DNA of 64,000 bases from Allomuricauda sp. (lineage in GTDB: Bacteria; Bacteroidota; Bacteroidia; Flavobacteriales; Flavobacteriaceae): contig JASBTQ010000032.1 of the NCBI GenBank assembly GCA_030148335.1, positions 202,173 to 266,172 of the forward strand, in the 5' to 3' direction. The position numbers and the translations under genes are program-made. Numbering within the stretch: the stretch's first letter is position 1; the number at the start of each line of letters is the position of its first letter. The notes beneath the pieces were generated by a model. It made no database searches. It had not been told where the DNA came from and saw only the letters and a program-made list of their open reading frames with translations. This document shows positions 21,698 through 29,040 of the stretch, piece after piece.

Positions 21698-22636
21698 CTA
21701 TTTGATTTGATTTGCCCTTTCCTCAATTAAAGTATTGAATTTCTTTTTTTGTACTTCTTTTAAAAAACTTTCATCAATTATGGAAGGCCATTTTTTTGCT
21801 CCACCTAAAATTCTGCCCCAAAGGTTTTCGATGGCTTTTTGAGGAATTCGTGCTTTGGTCATTGCCATATTGAAATCTGCTTTTGAAATCTGCCTTTTTT
21901 TACCGTTCAATGTCAAGGCCAATTCCTCAGGATCATCAGGCATCAATAATTGAGCTGAAATCATATCGTAAGCAGGGGCTAGGGAGTAAGATTTTTCATT
22001 CTTTGCAATAAGAGAAAAGTTTTTCAAATGCATATCATTATTTCCAATCAAAAATGAAACAATGACCTGTTCGTAAAATCGTACTACATCAAACAATGGA
22101 TTTTGTGAGTAAGCTATAATGGCCTTGGCAATCTGCTCGTAAGAACCTCTGTATTTGTGTTCTGTAAGACGTTCAGTGAATTGGCATGCATCTTCCATGG
22201 CAAATTTGTTACCCTTTGCATCCCGATCTATTCTTCTGGTCAGATAGGCCAAATGCCCATCTTTTAGTGGAATTAACAAAAAAGGTACCGTGTCAATGCC
22301 ACATGTCTGTGCCAACAACATCGATAATGCCTCCGTCTCCGGCATTTGAGGATATTCGGAGAAGGGCGGTTTTAAAATATATCTGCCATTTAATGCGCCA
22401 ACAATGGTCAATCTGGAATTGTTTTCTTGGGTAAAGCCCAACGAAAGTTTGGGTTGAACCCCGGTTACAATGACACGTTGGGCCACGTTTTCTTTGGCCA
22501 GTTCTTCAATTTGTGAAAGTTCATAATCCAATTCAAATACTGGTGTGTCTTCTTGCCAAAAAGACTTTAGGCAATTTAGGTGATATAGTTCCTCTTCCGA
22601 GGAAAGTGGTTTTTGACAGGCTAGACAGTTGCTCAT
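21698..22636 (-). CDS. HipA-family Ser/Thr kinase core (HipT-like toxin subunit)
   Basis: 312 residues from the ATG at 22636, whose ATGA overlaps the stop of the upstream HipS-like gene; a further in-frame ATG at 22666 is less likely. The N-terminus carries a Cys/His cluster (CLACQKPL...YHLNC) that may bind zinc. The kinase core shows GVQPKLSLGF, the ATP-binding Lys region GRYILKPP, the catalytic loop IGNNDMHLKNFS and the metal-binding stretch LAPAYDMIS. HipA-type kinases phosphorylate tRNA synthetases and cause growth arrest. By hand alignment the Gly-rich-loop Ser used for autophosphorylation in E. coli HipA is not present here (RVIVTGVQPK). It is the last gene of a three-gene module. Confidence 0.88.
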   Translation of the reverse strand: MSNCLACQKPLSSEEELYHLNCLKSFWQEDTPVFELDYELSQIEELAKENVAQRVIVTGVQPKLSLGFTQENNSRLTIVGALNGRYILKPPFSEYPQMPETEALSMLLAQTCGIDTVPFLLIPLKDGHLAYLTRRIDRDAKGNKFAMEDACQFTERLTEHKYRGSYEQIAKAIIAYSQNPLFDVVRFYEQVIVSFLIGNNDMHLKNFSLIAKNEKSYSLAPAYDMISAQLLMPDDPEELALTLNGKKRQISKADFNMAMTKARIPQKAIENLWGRILGGAKKWPSIIDESFLKEVQKKKFNTLIEERANQIK

Positions 22637-22950
22637 TTTTCCAATACACTTATGTTGCCGATACAATCCTTACAAGTGGCCAATAAAAGCCCCATTCGGT
22701 CACGGGGATTTAGTTTCCAATTCTTATGTGCAATATCCAATAGCCAGCCTTCGGGTATCAATCCATCAAAAAAAGGAAACAAAAAATCTGAATGAAATGG
22801 TTTCTCTTGTAGGGGCAATGTCAGGGATACAGCAACGGGATTTTCTGATTTCAGATAGTTTTGGGAATAGTTAAAGTGATACCCTTCTTCATCCTCCATA
22901 AGGATTCCTCCCAAATTATTATTCACCCAAATTTCTCCTTGTCGCATCAC
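22633..22950 (-). CDS. HipA N-terminal subdomain protein (HipS-like)
   Basis: 105 residues (or 104 from the next ATG at 22947). It corresponds to the N-subdomain 1 of full-length HipA (Couple_hipA): GEIWVNNNLGGILMEDEEGYHFNY, VSLTLPLQEKPF, LFPFFDGLIPEGWLLDIA. In tripartite HipBST systems this piece is a separate protein that acts as antitoxin for the kinase core. The gene overlaps its neighbours at both ends: about 30 bases with the HTH gene and an ATGA with the kinase gene, so the three are translated as a coupled unit. Confidence 0.86.
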   Translation of the reverse strand: MMRQGEIWVNNNLGGILMEDEEGYHFNYSQNYLKSENPVAVSLTLPLQEKPFHSDFLFPFFDGLIPEGWLLDIAHKNWKLNPRDRMGLLLATCKDCIGNISVLEK

Positions 22951-23161
22951 TTATAGGTGTCGGGGTTAACTCATGTCCAAAAAATAAAAGTACTTGGTTG
23001 ATCTTATCCGTCATCAAGTTAGGTTTTCCTTGCTCCAATTCACGGACAAATCGAAGCCCGACTCCAGTGGTATCTGAAAGTTCAACTTGGGTCAAGCTGA
23101 GTGCTTTACGTCTTTTCCTGATAAATTGAGCTATGGGATTATTTCTATTCCAATCTTCCAT
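22919..23161 (-). CDS. HipB-like XRE-family helix-turn-helix antitoxin/repressor
   Basis: 80 residues. A Cro/C1-type HTH occupies about residues 14-67 (IRKRRKALSLTQVELSDTTGVGLRFVRELEQGK). It heads the split HipA module. HipB proteins dimerise, bind palindromes in their own promoter and hold the kinase inactive. Three palindromes of the form TTATACC-N6-GGTATAA begin 3 bases upstream of the start codon, which fits autoregulation. Confidence 0.88.
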   Translation of the reverse strand: MEDWNRNNPIAQFIRKRRKALSLTQVELSDTTGVGLRFVRELEQGKPNLMTDKINQVLLFFGHELTPTPISDATRRNLGE

Positions 23162-23163
23162 TG

Positions 23164-23263
23164 TTATACCTTATCGGGTGCAATATAAGTAAAATAATTC
23201 AAATTATACCTTTTAGGGTATAATAAATATTGTTTTATGATAATTATACCTTAAAGGGTATAA
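23164..23263. promoter_or_regulatory. three phased HipB operator palindromes
   Basis: Copies at 23164-23183, 23204-23223 and 23244-23263. The two distal copies are perfect TTATACC-N6-GGTATAA; the copy next to the start codon has a degenerate right half (GGTGCAA). Centres are exactly 40 bp apart, close to four helical turns, so bound dimers would lie on nearly the same face. The pattern resembles the E. coli HipB operator, TATCC-N8-GGATA. It covers the only upstream region of the hip module and so should include its promoter. Confidence 0.8.
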
Positions 23264-23910
23264 AAACAAAAATGCTTTCTAAGTTGTTTCTATTTTGCTC
23301 ATTCAAAGAAGTAGCTGATATGGAGAGATTCTAACTGATAAATTTTGAATGATTTTGGTACAATATGTTCAACCTGAAAAAGCGCAAAATGTATAGCGAA
23401 AGGATAGCACCCTAAAGCAATGCTGTACTGCATAAAAAACTTATAATCAATTGATTAAAAGTGTTTTTTGGTTTTGAGTTTTTACGAAATTGGGTCAAAA
23501 GCTTTGGGAATCCCTATAAACACTGAAAAAGTTTGTTGCAAAAAATAATACTTGATGTTATTGGTTGCAATTTAAAGCTCCAACCAATGCTTCTTAAAAT
23601 TTGTGGCTGTTTGTTGGGATTTGAGTAATGCCCAACTAGTTTGAACCTTAGCAAGTGCGCCCTATTTCGATTTTACGTAACGTTTTGCTACCAGCACGCT
23701 ATAAAACCGAAACAGGATTCAGCGCAGGTTAGTTATGGTAAGATTTGGAGGAATTCTTGAAATACGGGCTATGGATAACTTTCGCAAATATATTTTTTGA
23801 TTATAGATTATAAAGAAATCGATACCTTTTTTGATTTTTAAAATGGGTATGATTTGGTGCCTTTTAAATTGATTTTAATTGAAGATAAATGAAACCAAAT
23901 AAAATAAAAA
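23264..23910. other. AT-rich intergenic region without recognisable gene
   Basis: About 640 bases between the hip operators and the tmRNA terminator. No coding frame with flavobacterial codon use is seen on either strand. It contains a 14-base perfect palindrome TAATCAATTGATTA at 23444-23457. Base composition is clearly more AT-rich than the surrounding operons, which suits an accessory region. Confidence 0.5.
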
Positions 23911-23937
23911 AACCTGTAAATCAGTAATTTACAGGTT
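23905..23937 (-). terminator. intrinsic terminator of the tmRNA gene
   Basis: Read on the minus strand, an 11-bp perfect stem AACCTGTAAAT / ATTTACAGGTT with a 5-base loop is followed by TTTTTT. It lies 28 bases past the 3' end of the tmRNA. Confidence 0.85.
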
Positions 23938-23964
23938 CATTGTTTTGTTTTGGTGGTGTTTTAG

Positions 23965-24361
23965 TGGAGCCGGAGGGATTCGAACCCTCGTCCAAACAAG
24001 CAATAACCATGCTTTCTACATGCTTAGTATCTGCTTCATTTTCGATGCATGCCTGACCAGATACGGCCTAACATACACTTAGCTTCTTTAGGTTTTAGAG
24101 GTGCCGCCAAAGCGAGCGGACACCCTTGTGTTGACTTTTTTGGTGCCCCTAAAAAGGTCGCCGTCAACAAGGGCTACCAAGGGACATCTCGCTTCCCTAC
24201 CTTGTAGGGACGAGGCCAATCTTACTGTGATTCAGATTAAGCGGCAAGAGCGTAATTATTTTCGCCAATTAAAAGTGTGAAACATGAGATTAACGAGCTG
24301 TATCCCAGCGCTCGGCATGCTTACATCGCCATTGGTCTTGCTGTCAAAACCGGTCGGCCCC
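23965..24361 (-). ncRNA. ssrA: transfer-messenger RNA (tmRNA)
   Basis: About 397 nt. The ends form a 7-bp acceptor stem (5' GGGGCCG with 3' CGGCTCC) with discriminator A; the T-arm GGTTCGAATCC is intact. The 3' CCA is not encoded (the genome has CTA after the discriminator), so it is added by nucleotidyltransferase. The tag reading frame on the minus strand runs 24266-24237 and encodes GENNYALAA followed by TAA, the usual flavobacterial proteolysis tag. It rescues stalled ribosomes with SmpB and marks the products for degradation. Pseudoknot-forming GC-rich segments follow the tag (near 24100-24210). Confidence 0.95.
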
Positions 24362-24374
24362 ATAATGAGATGTC

Positions 24375-24394
24375 ATTCCTGCGAAGGCAGGAAT
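24375..24394. repeat. short palindromic repeat-type hairpin upstream of tmRNA
   Basis: ATTCCTGC-GAAG-GCAGGAAT, a perfect 8-bp stem. Its GTCATTCC...GGAATC form is that of a small dispersed intergenic palindrome seen in many genomes. Only one copy is in the window. Confidence 0.45.
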
Positions 24395-24444
24395 CTCCCA
24401 CTTTTTTCTCAAAGAACTTAGCTCGTACAGAGCATAGTACAACT

Positions 24445-24555
24445 GTGGGCGTTTCCCCCGAACCTTCGGGGGTCGGGCTATCGGCTGTATCTTTTTCTGT
24501 TTCTCGACTTCGCTCGATAAGCAGAAAAAGGATGTCGCCTCTATCCCTAACGCGG
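24445..24555. ncRNA. structured three-way-junction element, possibly a Flavo-1-type RNA
   Basis: A closing stem GCGTT (24449-24453) / AACGC (24549-24553) encloses two arms: CCCCCGAA-CC-TTCGGGGG (24455-24472) and ATCTTTTTCTG / CAGAAAAAGGAT with its own small inner hairpin (24489-24543). Between them are the single-stranded-looking segments GTCGGGCTATC and CTATCCCT. The sequence style resembles a conserved Bacteroidetes RNA/repeat family known as Flavo-1; this match is from memory and the strand is not determined. It lies between the tmRNA gene and the dehydrogenase gene at 24650. Confidence 0.4.
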
Positions 24556-24559
24556 TCGG

Positions 24560-24567
24560 CAAAGGTA
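24560..24567 (-). promoter_or_regulatory. candidate minus-7 element for tmRNA transcription
   Basis: On the minus strand TACCTTTG matches the Bacteroidetes minus-7 consensus TAnnTTTG. If used, transcription would begin about 190 bases ahead of the mature tmRNA and the leader would be processed off. A TTTG at 24583-24580 is closer than the usual minus-33 spacing, so support is weak. Confidence 0.3.
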
Positions 24568-24649
24568 ACGCATATCCATCAAACCATAAAAAGTTTGCTT
24601 ACCCTACCTTTTCCCCTTATTTTGGTCAATAATTATACCAGACCCATTT

Positions 24650-25855
24650 ATGAAGTTCGGAATCATCAGGGAGCGCAAAAATCCGCCAGACCGGAGGGTG
24701 GTGCTGTCCCCAGAAGCATGTCAAAATATCCTTTCCCATTTCCCCAAAGCCGAAATTTTGGTCGAATCATCGCCCATTCGTGTGTTCTCGGACCGAGAAT
24801 ATGTCGATAAAGACCTGCAAGTGGTTACCAATATGGACGACTGCGATGTCCTTCTCGGCGTAAAGGAAGTCCCCGTCGACGAATTGATTCCCAACAAAAA
24901 GTACTTCTTCTTTTCCCATACCATTAAAAAACAGCCCTACAACCGCAATTTGCTTCGGGCCATCTTGGAAAAGAACATCGAACTCTACGACCATGAGGTC
25001 ATCACCAACCCCAAGGGCCAGCGATTGGTAGCTTTTGGGCGATATGCGGGTATTGTGGGTGCCTACAACGGCTTTAGGGCGTACGGGTTAAAACATGGCC
25101 TGTTCCAAATGCCCAAAGCGGAGACGCTGAAGGACCAACAGGCCCTGATCGCGGAGCTCAAGAAAATAAAATTGCCCCATATTAAAATATTGCTCACAGG
25201 AAGGGGCAGGGTAGGCAACGGGGCCAAGGAAATGCTCGATGCCATGGGGTTGAAGAAGGTAGGGGTGGATGATTATCTGAAAAAAGCCTTCCAGGAACCC
25301 GTTTATTGCCAGATAGATGCCTCGGAGTACAACAAGCGAAAGGACGGTGTTCGAGGGAACAAGGCCGATTTCTTTAAAAACCCACAAGAGTACAAATCCA
25401 ATTTCTTCCGCTTTGCCGAGGTGACCGATTTTTATATTGCAGGACATTTTTATGGAGATGGAGCTCCCTATTTGTACACTCGGGAGGATGTCAAACACCC
25501 GGATTTCAACATAAGCGTGGTGGCCGATATCAGTTGTGATATTGATGGTCCGGTGGCCACGACCCTAAGGGCATCCACCATTGCGGATCCCATCTATGGT
25601 TATGACCCCATGACGGAGACCGAAACAGATTTCATGAGAAAGGGGGCCATAGCGGTCATGGCCGTGGACAATCTTCCCTGCGAATTGCCCCGTGATGCCA
25701 GCAATGGATTTGGAGAGGCCTTTTCCAAATATGTCGTCCCCGCTTTCTTTGACAACGATGTAGATGGGATCTTGGAGCGGGCCCGGATGACCCAAAATGG
25801 CAAGCTCACCGAACGCTTTGCCTACCTTCAGGCTTATGTGGATGGTAGGGAGTGA
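24650..25855 (+). CDS. NAD(P)-dependent oxidoreductase of the alanine dehydrogenase / saccharopine dehydrogenase type
   Basis: 401 residues. The N-terminal domain opens MKFGIIRERKNPPDRRVVLSPE, the alanine dehydrogenase/PNT-like start that supplies substrate-binding Arg and Lys residues, and a Rossmann-like segment follows (HIKILLTGRGRVGNGAKEML). The later SVVADISCDIDGPVATTLRASTIADPIYGYDP stretch is characteristic of lysine-forming (NAD+) saccharopine dehydrogenase relatives. It could act in lysine metabolism or as an amino acid dehydrogenase; the sequence does not separate these. Cytosolic, no signal. The ATG at 24650 is the only start that keeps the conserved N-terminus. Confidence 0.78.
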   Translation: MKFGIIRERKNPPDRRVVLSPEACQNILSHFPKAEILVESSPIRVFSDREYVDKDLQVVTNMDDCDVLLGVKEVPVDELIPNKKYFFFSHTIKKQPYNRNLLRAILEKNIELYDHEVITNPKGQRLVAFGRYAGIVGAYNGFRAYGLKHGLFQMPKAETLKDQQALIAELKKIKLPHIKILLTGRGRVGNGAKEMLDAMGLKKVGVDDYLKKAFQEPVYCQIDASEYNKRKDGVRGNKADFFKNPQEYKSNFFRFAEVTDFYIAGHFYGDGAPYLYTREDVKHPDFNISVVADISCDIDGPVATTLRASTIADPIYGYDPMTETETDFMRKGAIAVMAVDNLPCELPRDASNGFGEAFSKYVVPAFFDNDVDGILERARMTQNGKLTERFAYLQAYVDGRE

Positions 25856-25895
25856 TCGGCCCTTGGTCGATTTGCATTGTTTTTTTGTTAATGAT

Positions 25896-26213
25896 ATGTT
25901 ATTTATCTGTATCTTGTTTGTCCTATTATTCGGAACAGTGAATTTCAACTGGGTATATTCAGGGAATACCGACTCGGCCATGAAAAGGGCCTGTATCGAT
26001 TTGGAGTACAGCCTCAGGCCAAGGATCACCAAGTTTTTGTTGACCAGGGTAGATGGGGAATGCTGCGGCGATTTTTCATGCTATCATTTCGATGTGGATG
26101 TAAAACGCAACTGGGTCTGGATTTCTGAAAAGACCCCTAAGGAATGCATCAAGAAAATATTGCCCGATTTTGACATCGAGATCAACGGTGCCCCTATTCC
26201 ATCCGTCGCTTGA
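25896..26213 (+). CDS. small hypothetical protein with N-terminal membrane/signal segment
   Basis: 105 residues from the ATG at 25896. A hydrophobic start (MLFICILFVLLFGTVNF) is followed by a soluble part with the Cys group CCGDFSC and the ending KILPDFDIEINGAP. Codon use in the second half looks like the neighbouring genes. I do not recognise a family. It follows the dehydrogenase by 40 bases and its stop abuts the stop of the convergent PHP gene with no bases between. The same frame is open further upstream into the dehydrogenase gene, but a start there is unlikely. Confidence 0.55.
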   Translation: MLFICILFVLLFGTVNFNWVYSGNTDSAMKRACIDLEYSLRPRITKFLLTRVDGECCGDFSCYHFDVDVKRNWVWISEKTPKECIKKILPDFDIEINGAPIPSVA

Positions 26214-27335
26214 TCATTCCTCTACTTTGATTTCCCATTCAATAACAGGTTGCACCTTTGGTGCCACATAAGCGCCCAACGCCTTTAGTGTTAAGGTCAA
26301 GTCGTCTTTCCTTTCCAAGGTTTTGATGTTGATGGTCTTCGTTTCGCCAGCAGGAACGGTAAAAACAGGGGAGCTGGAATAAAAAGTATAGGGCATCTGG
26401 TTCTCAAAGATGAGGTCGCTGCTGGAGAGATTTTTTAAGGTCACTTCCAGAATAGAGGTCTTGTTGATGTATTGGGCCTTTTCAACTTGGATGCATGCCT
26501 GTAACAGCGGGACCAAATTTTCCTTCTTTCCCACCAAAAGTGAATTGAAAACGGCCACCGTTCTTCCGGCAAACAATGCTTCTTTTAAGGATTCCGGTGT
26601 TTTTTCCTTGGCAAAGACCAAGGTAATCGGGCGATCATGCCCTTTTTCCGCATAGTCCCAATCAATAAGGCCATGGATGTCGCTATTGCCCATGATGGTC
26701 AGATTCTGCTCCAGGGCCAACGCCAACGATTCTTCCGCATAATCCCCCATATTGATGACCTCGATACCGTGCAGTTCGCCATTTTGGATACGTTCTTTTT
26801 GAAAATCACTCAAAATAGGGTTGCCCGTGGGAGATTGGGGGTGCCATGCTGGGTGGTTCCAAAACACAAAGGCATTTTGGCGTTTTGCTTCGGCAAAGGA
26901 GTCTTCGGCCTCGTCGTTCAACAATTTGTTCGCATCCTGTATAAAAATGGCATTACTGTGCCCCATCGGTGCCTGCCGCGTGATTTCCGAACCATGCACG
27001 ACCAATAGGTCGTGGTCCTTGGCTTCTTGCAGGGCAATTTCATAGGACCTGTTCCGGTCGGGGTGGGGAATATCTTCCTTGTGTGGCTGATATTCAATAT
27101 GTTCCGTGAGTGAAATAACGTCCAGATTGTCCCGCAGCGCCTCCATGACCCGAATGGTGGGCCACACATTACCATCGGAAAAGACGGTATGCTGGTGCAG
27201 GTCGGTCTTTAAGGTTTTAAATCCCGATACATCAGGGAAAGCAAGGGGTCTGGCACTTTGGTGGGTATGCTTTTGCGCAAATATCGGGGAAATGGTCAGT
27301 AAGCAGATCAATAGGGGTAGAGGTTGGAACTTCAT
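26214..27335 (-). CDS. exported PHP-domain phosphoesterase
   Basis: 373 residues from the ATG at 27335, which gives signal MKFQPLPLLICLLTISPIFAQ; a longer frame to 27428 has no such signal at its start. The PHP metal motifs are clear: KTDLHQHTVFSDG, SLTEHIEY, VHGSEITR, and GNSDIHGLIDWDY near the C-terminal side of the domain. The last 110 residues form a beta-rich tail (ILEVTLKNLSSSDLIF...) of the kind in Sb-PDE family phosphodiesterases. Likely a periplasmic metal-dependent phosphoesterase; substrate unknown. Confidence 0.82.
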   Translation of the reverse strand: MKFQPLPLLICLLTISPIFAQKHTHQSARPLAFPDVSGFKTLKTDLHQHTVFSDGNVWPTIRVMEALRDNLDVISLTEHIEYQPHKEDIPHPDRNRSYEIALQEAKDHDLLVVHGSEITRQAPMGHSNAIFIQDANKLLNDEAEDSFAEAKRQNAFVFWNHPAWHPQSPTGNPILSDFQKERIQNGELHGIEVINMGDYAEESLALALEQNLTIMGNSDIHGLIDWDYAEKGHDRPITLVFAKEKTPESLKEALFAGRTVAVFNSLLVGKKENLVPLLQACIQVEKAQYINKTSILEVTLKNLSSSDLIFENQMPYTFYSSSPVFTVPAGETKTINIKTLERKDDLTLTLKALGAYVAPKVQPVIEWEIKVEE

Positions 27336-27543
27336 GGCAGTGGTTTTGTTAAAATTAGTGAACTGCGGGCAATGTTTCAACTTCCTTTGGTGGATTTTAC
27401 AAACTGATAACCTAAAAGTAGGATACACTTAGTCTTCTGACCGTTCTTCCGTGTGCATCACAATTAATAAATATTTAAGGTTTTCAAAAGTGCAGATAAA
27501 CAAATTCCTCACTAGGTTTGTCGGTTGAAAAAAACGGTATCTC

Positions 27544-28002
27544 GTGCACAAAGATTTGATCATAGCGGCACTTTGGAGCCTGTCCCCTTTTGGAGAGGCC
27601 AAAGTGGGCATACCCTACGGCATCTACCAGGGCGTGAACGAATATCTGGTGTTCATTGCCTGCTTTTTGGCCAATGTGCTCGTATTTCCGATCATGATGA
27701 TCTTTTTGGAGCACATCAACAAGTATTTGGTCAAGTGGAGGTTCTATAAAAGATCGGCGGTCTATGTGGGGCAGCGGGCCAAAAAAGGCTCAGGCGGCAA
27801 GGTCCAGAAGTACGGATTTCTAGGTATAGTACTCTTCGTAATGGTCCCTTTGCCTGGAACGGGAGTGTATGCGGGAAGTATTGCTGCCTATCTTTTCAAG
27901 ATGAAAAAAAGGCAGGCCTTCGCAGCCAATACAATCGGGATTTTCCTTTCTTCGGTAATTGTTTGGGTGACCACCTTGTTATCCATGGAAGGTGTCCAAT
28001 AG
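27544..28002 (+). CDS. small multidrug export family membrane protein
   Basis: 152 residues starting at GTG (27544). Several membrane segments and the conserved stretches SPFGEAKVGIPYGIYQG and VMVPLPGTGVYAGSIAAYLF match the Sm_multidrug_ex family (PF06695). Its transport role is poorly known despite the name. It precedes the DUF808 gene by about 100 bases on the same strand. Confidence 0.8.
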   Translation: MHKDLIIAALWSLSPFGEAKVGIPYGIYQGVNEYLVFIACFLANVLVFPIMMIFLEHINKYLVKWRFYKRSAVYVGQRAKKGSGGKVQKYGFLGIVLFVMVPLPGTGVYAGSIAAYLFKMKKRQAFAANTIGIFLSSVIVWVTTLLSMEGVQ

Positions 28003-28105
28003 CAAATCACCCGATTCATTTTTAGTTTTTTTAATGCCTCGTTACACTTGGATTTGTTTATTTTGCTTTCGATCAATGAAAGTTTCTCAACGCTAAAACA
28101 CACCT

Positions 28106-28972
28106 ATGGCTTCTGGTTTTTTTGCAGTATTGGACGATATTTCTGCCCTAATGGACGATGTGGCGTCCATGAGCAAGATTGCAACCAAAAAAACAGCGGG
28201 AATATTGGGCGATGATTTGGCAGTGAATGCCGAGAAAGCGACCGGTTTTGTGTCCAACCGGGAAATACCTGTACTATGGGCCATTACCAAAGGTTCCTTT
28301 TTGAACAAATTGATCATTCTCCCCATTGCATTTTTATTGAGTGCCTATCTTCCTACCGCGATAACCATCATACTTTTGTTGGGAGGGGTGTATCTTGCCT
28401 ATGAAGGTGCAGAAAAGGTCTATGAGTTCTTTTTTCCCCATAAGGAAGAATATGCAGAGGAAACTGCTACTGTTCCTGAAGAAGATTTGCCCGCATTGGA
28501 GAAGACCAAGGTGAAGCAGGCCATTATCACGGATTTTATCCTTTCCATAGAAATTGTCATCATCGCATTGAGCACCGTGGTCAACGAACCTTTGGCTACA
28601 CGCATAGTTGTGGTGTCGGTAGTGGCCCTCTTGGCCACTGTAGGCGTATATGGCATTGTGGCTTTGATCGTTCGGATGGACGATTATGGGTACAAACTGA
28701 TCCGACTGAACGATAGGGACGATAGCTTCTCGGACAAGGTGGGCATGGTATTGGTCAATGCACTGCCCAAAATCATCAAGGCCCTCTCTATTGTGGGTAC
28801 CTTGGCCCTTCTATTGGTATCTGGCGGCATATTCAACCATAACATTGAATACCTCCATCATTTATTTCCTCAATTTCCATCCATGCTGAAGGATTTTTTG
28901 GTAGGCTTGGTAGTGGGCCTTCTGGCCCTTTTGCTGATGAAGTTGGTGAAAAAGATTTTCAAGGGGAAATAA
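28106..28972 (+). CDS. DUF808 (YedI-type) inner membrane protein
   Basis: 288 residues. The start MASGFFAVLDDISALMDDVASMSKIATKKTAG and the following ILGDDLAVNAEKATGF, EIPVLWAITKGSFLNK and LLLGGVYLAYEGAEKV blocks are those of DUF808 membrane proteins. About six to seven membrane segments. The function of the family is unknown; the N-terminus is soluble. It ends in front of a strong hairpin shared with the convergent creD gene. Confidence 0.88.
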   Translation: MASGFFAVLDDISALMDDVASMSKIATKKTAGILGDDLAVNAEKATGFVSNREIPVLWAITKGSFLNKLIILPIAFLLSAYLPTAITIILLLGGVYLAYEGAEKVYEFFFPHKEEYAEETATVPEEDLPALEKTKVKQAIITDFILSIEIVIIALSTVVNEPLATRIVVVSVVALLATVGVYGIVALIVRMDDYGYKLIRLNDRDDSFSDKVGMVLVNALPKIIKALSIVGTLALLLVSGGIFNHNIEYLHHLFPQFPSMLKDFLVGLVVGLLALLLMKLVKKIFKGK

Positions 28973-29005
28973 GTCAATTTTAAAGGCAACCTTTTTAGAT
29001 AATGC

Positions 29006-29033
29006 ACACTGCTCCGGAAAACCAGAGCAGTGT
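29006..29033. terminator. hairpin between convergent DUF808 and creD genes
   Basis: ACACTGCTC / GAGCAGTGT with a second inner GG/CC pairing around AAAA. It lies 33 bases past the DUF808 stop and 7 bases before the creD stop and could end transcription from either side, though no long U-run follows. Confidence 0.5.
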
Positions 29034-29040
29034 ACGTTCC

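Noticed and set aside
21460..23965. Integration of the hip module at the tmRNA 3' end
   Set aside because: Integrases often use the ssrA end, but I found no second copy of the tmRNA T-arm or 3' end to the left and no integrase gene, so no attachment pair can be claimed.
24277..24810. Open frame on + over the tmRNA and start of the dehydrogenase gene
   Set aside because: It overlaps an RNA gene antisense and then runs out of frame through a well-supported CDS. No domain or signal.
25565..26032. 155-codon minus-strand frame at the end of the dehydrogenase gene
   Set aside because: Antisense to a conserved protein, no recognisable feature, and it overlaps the small protein gene at 25896.
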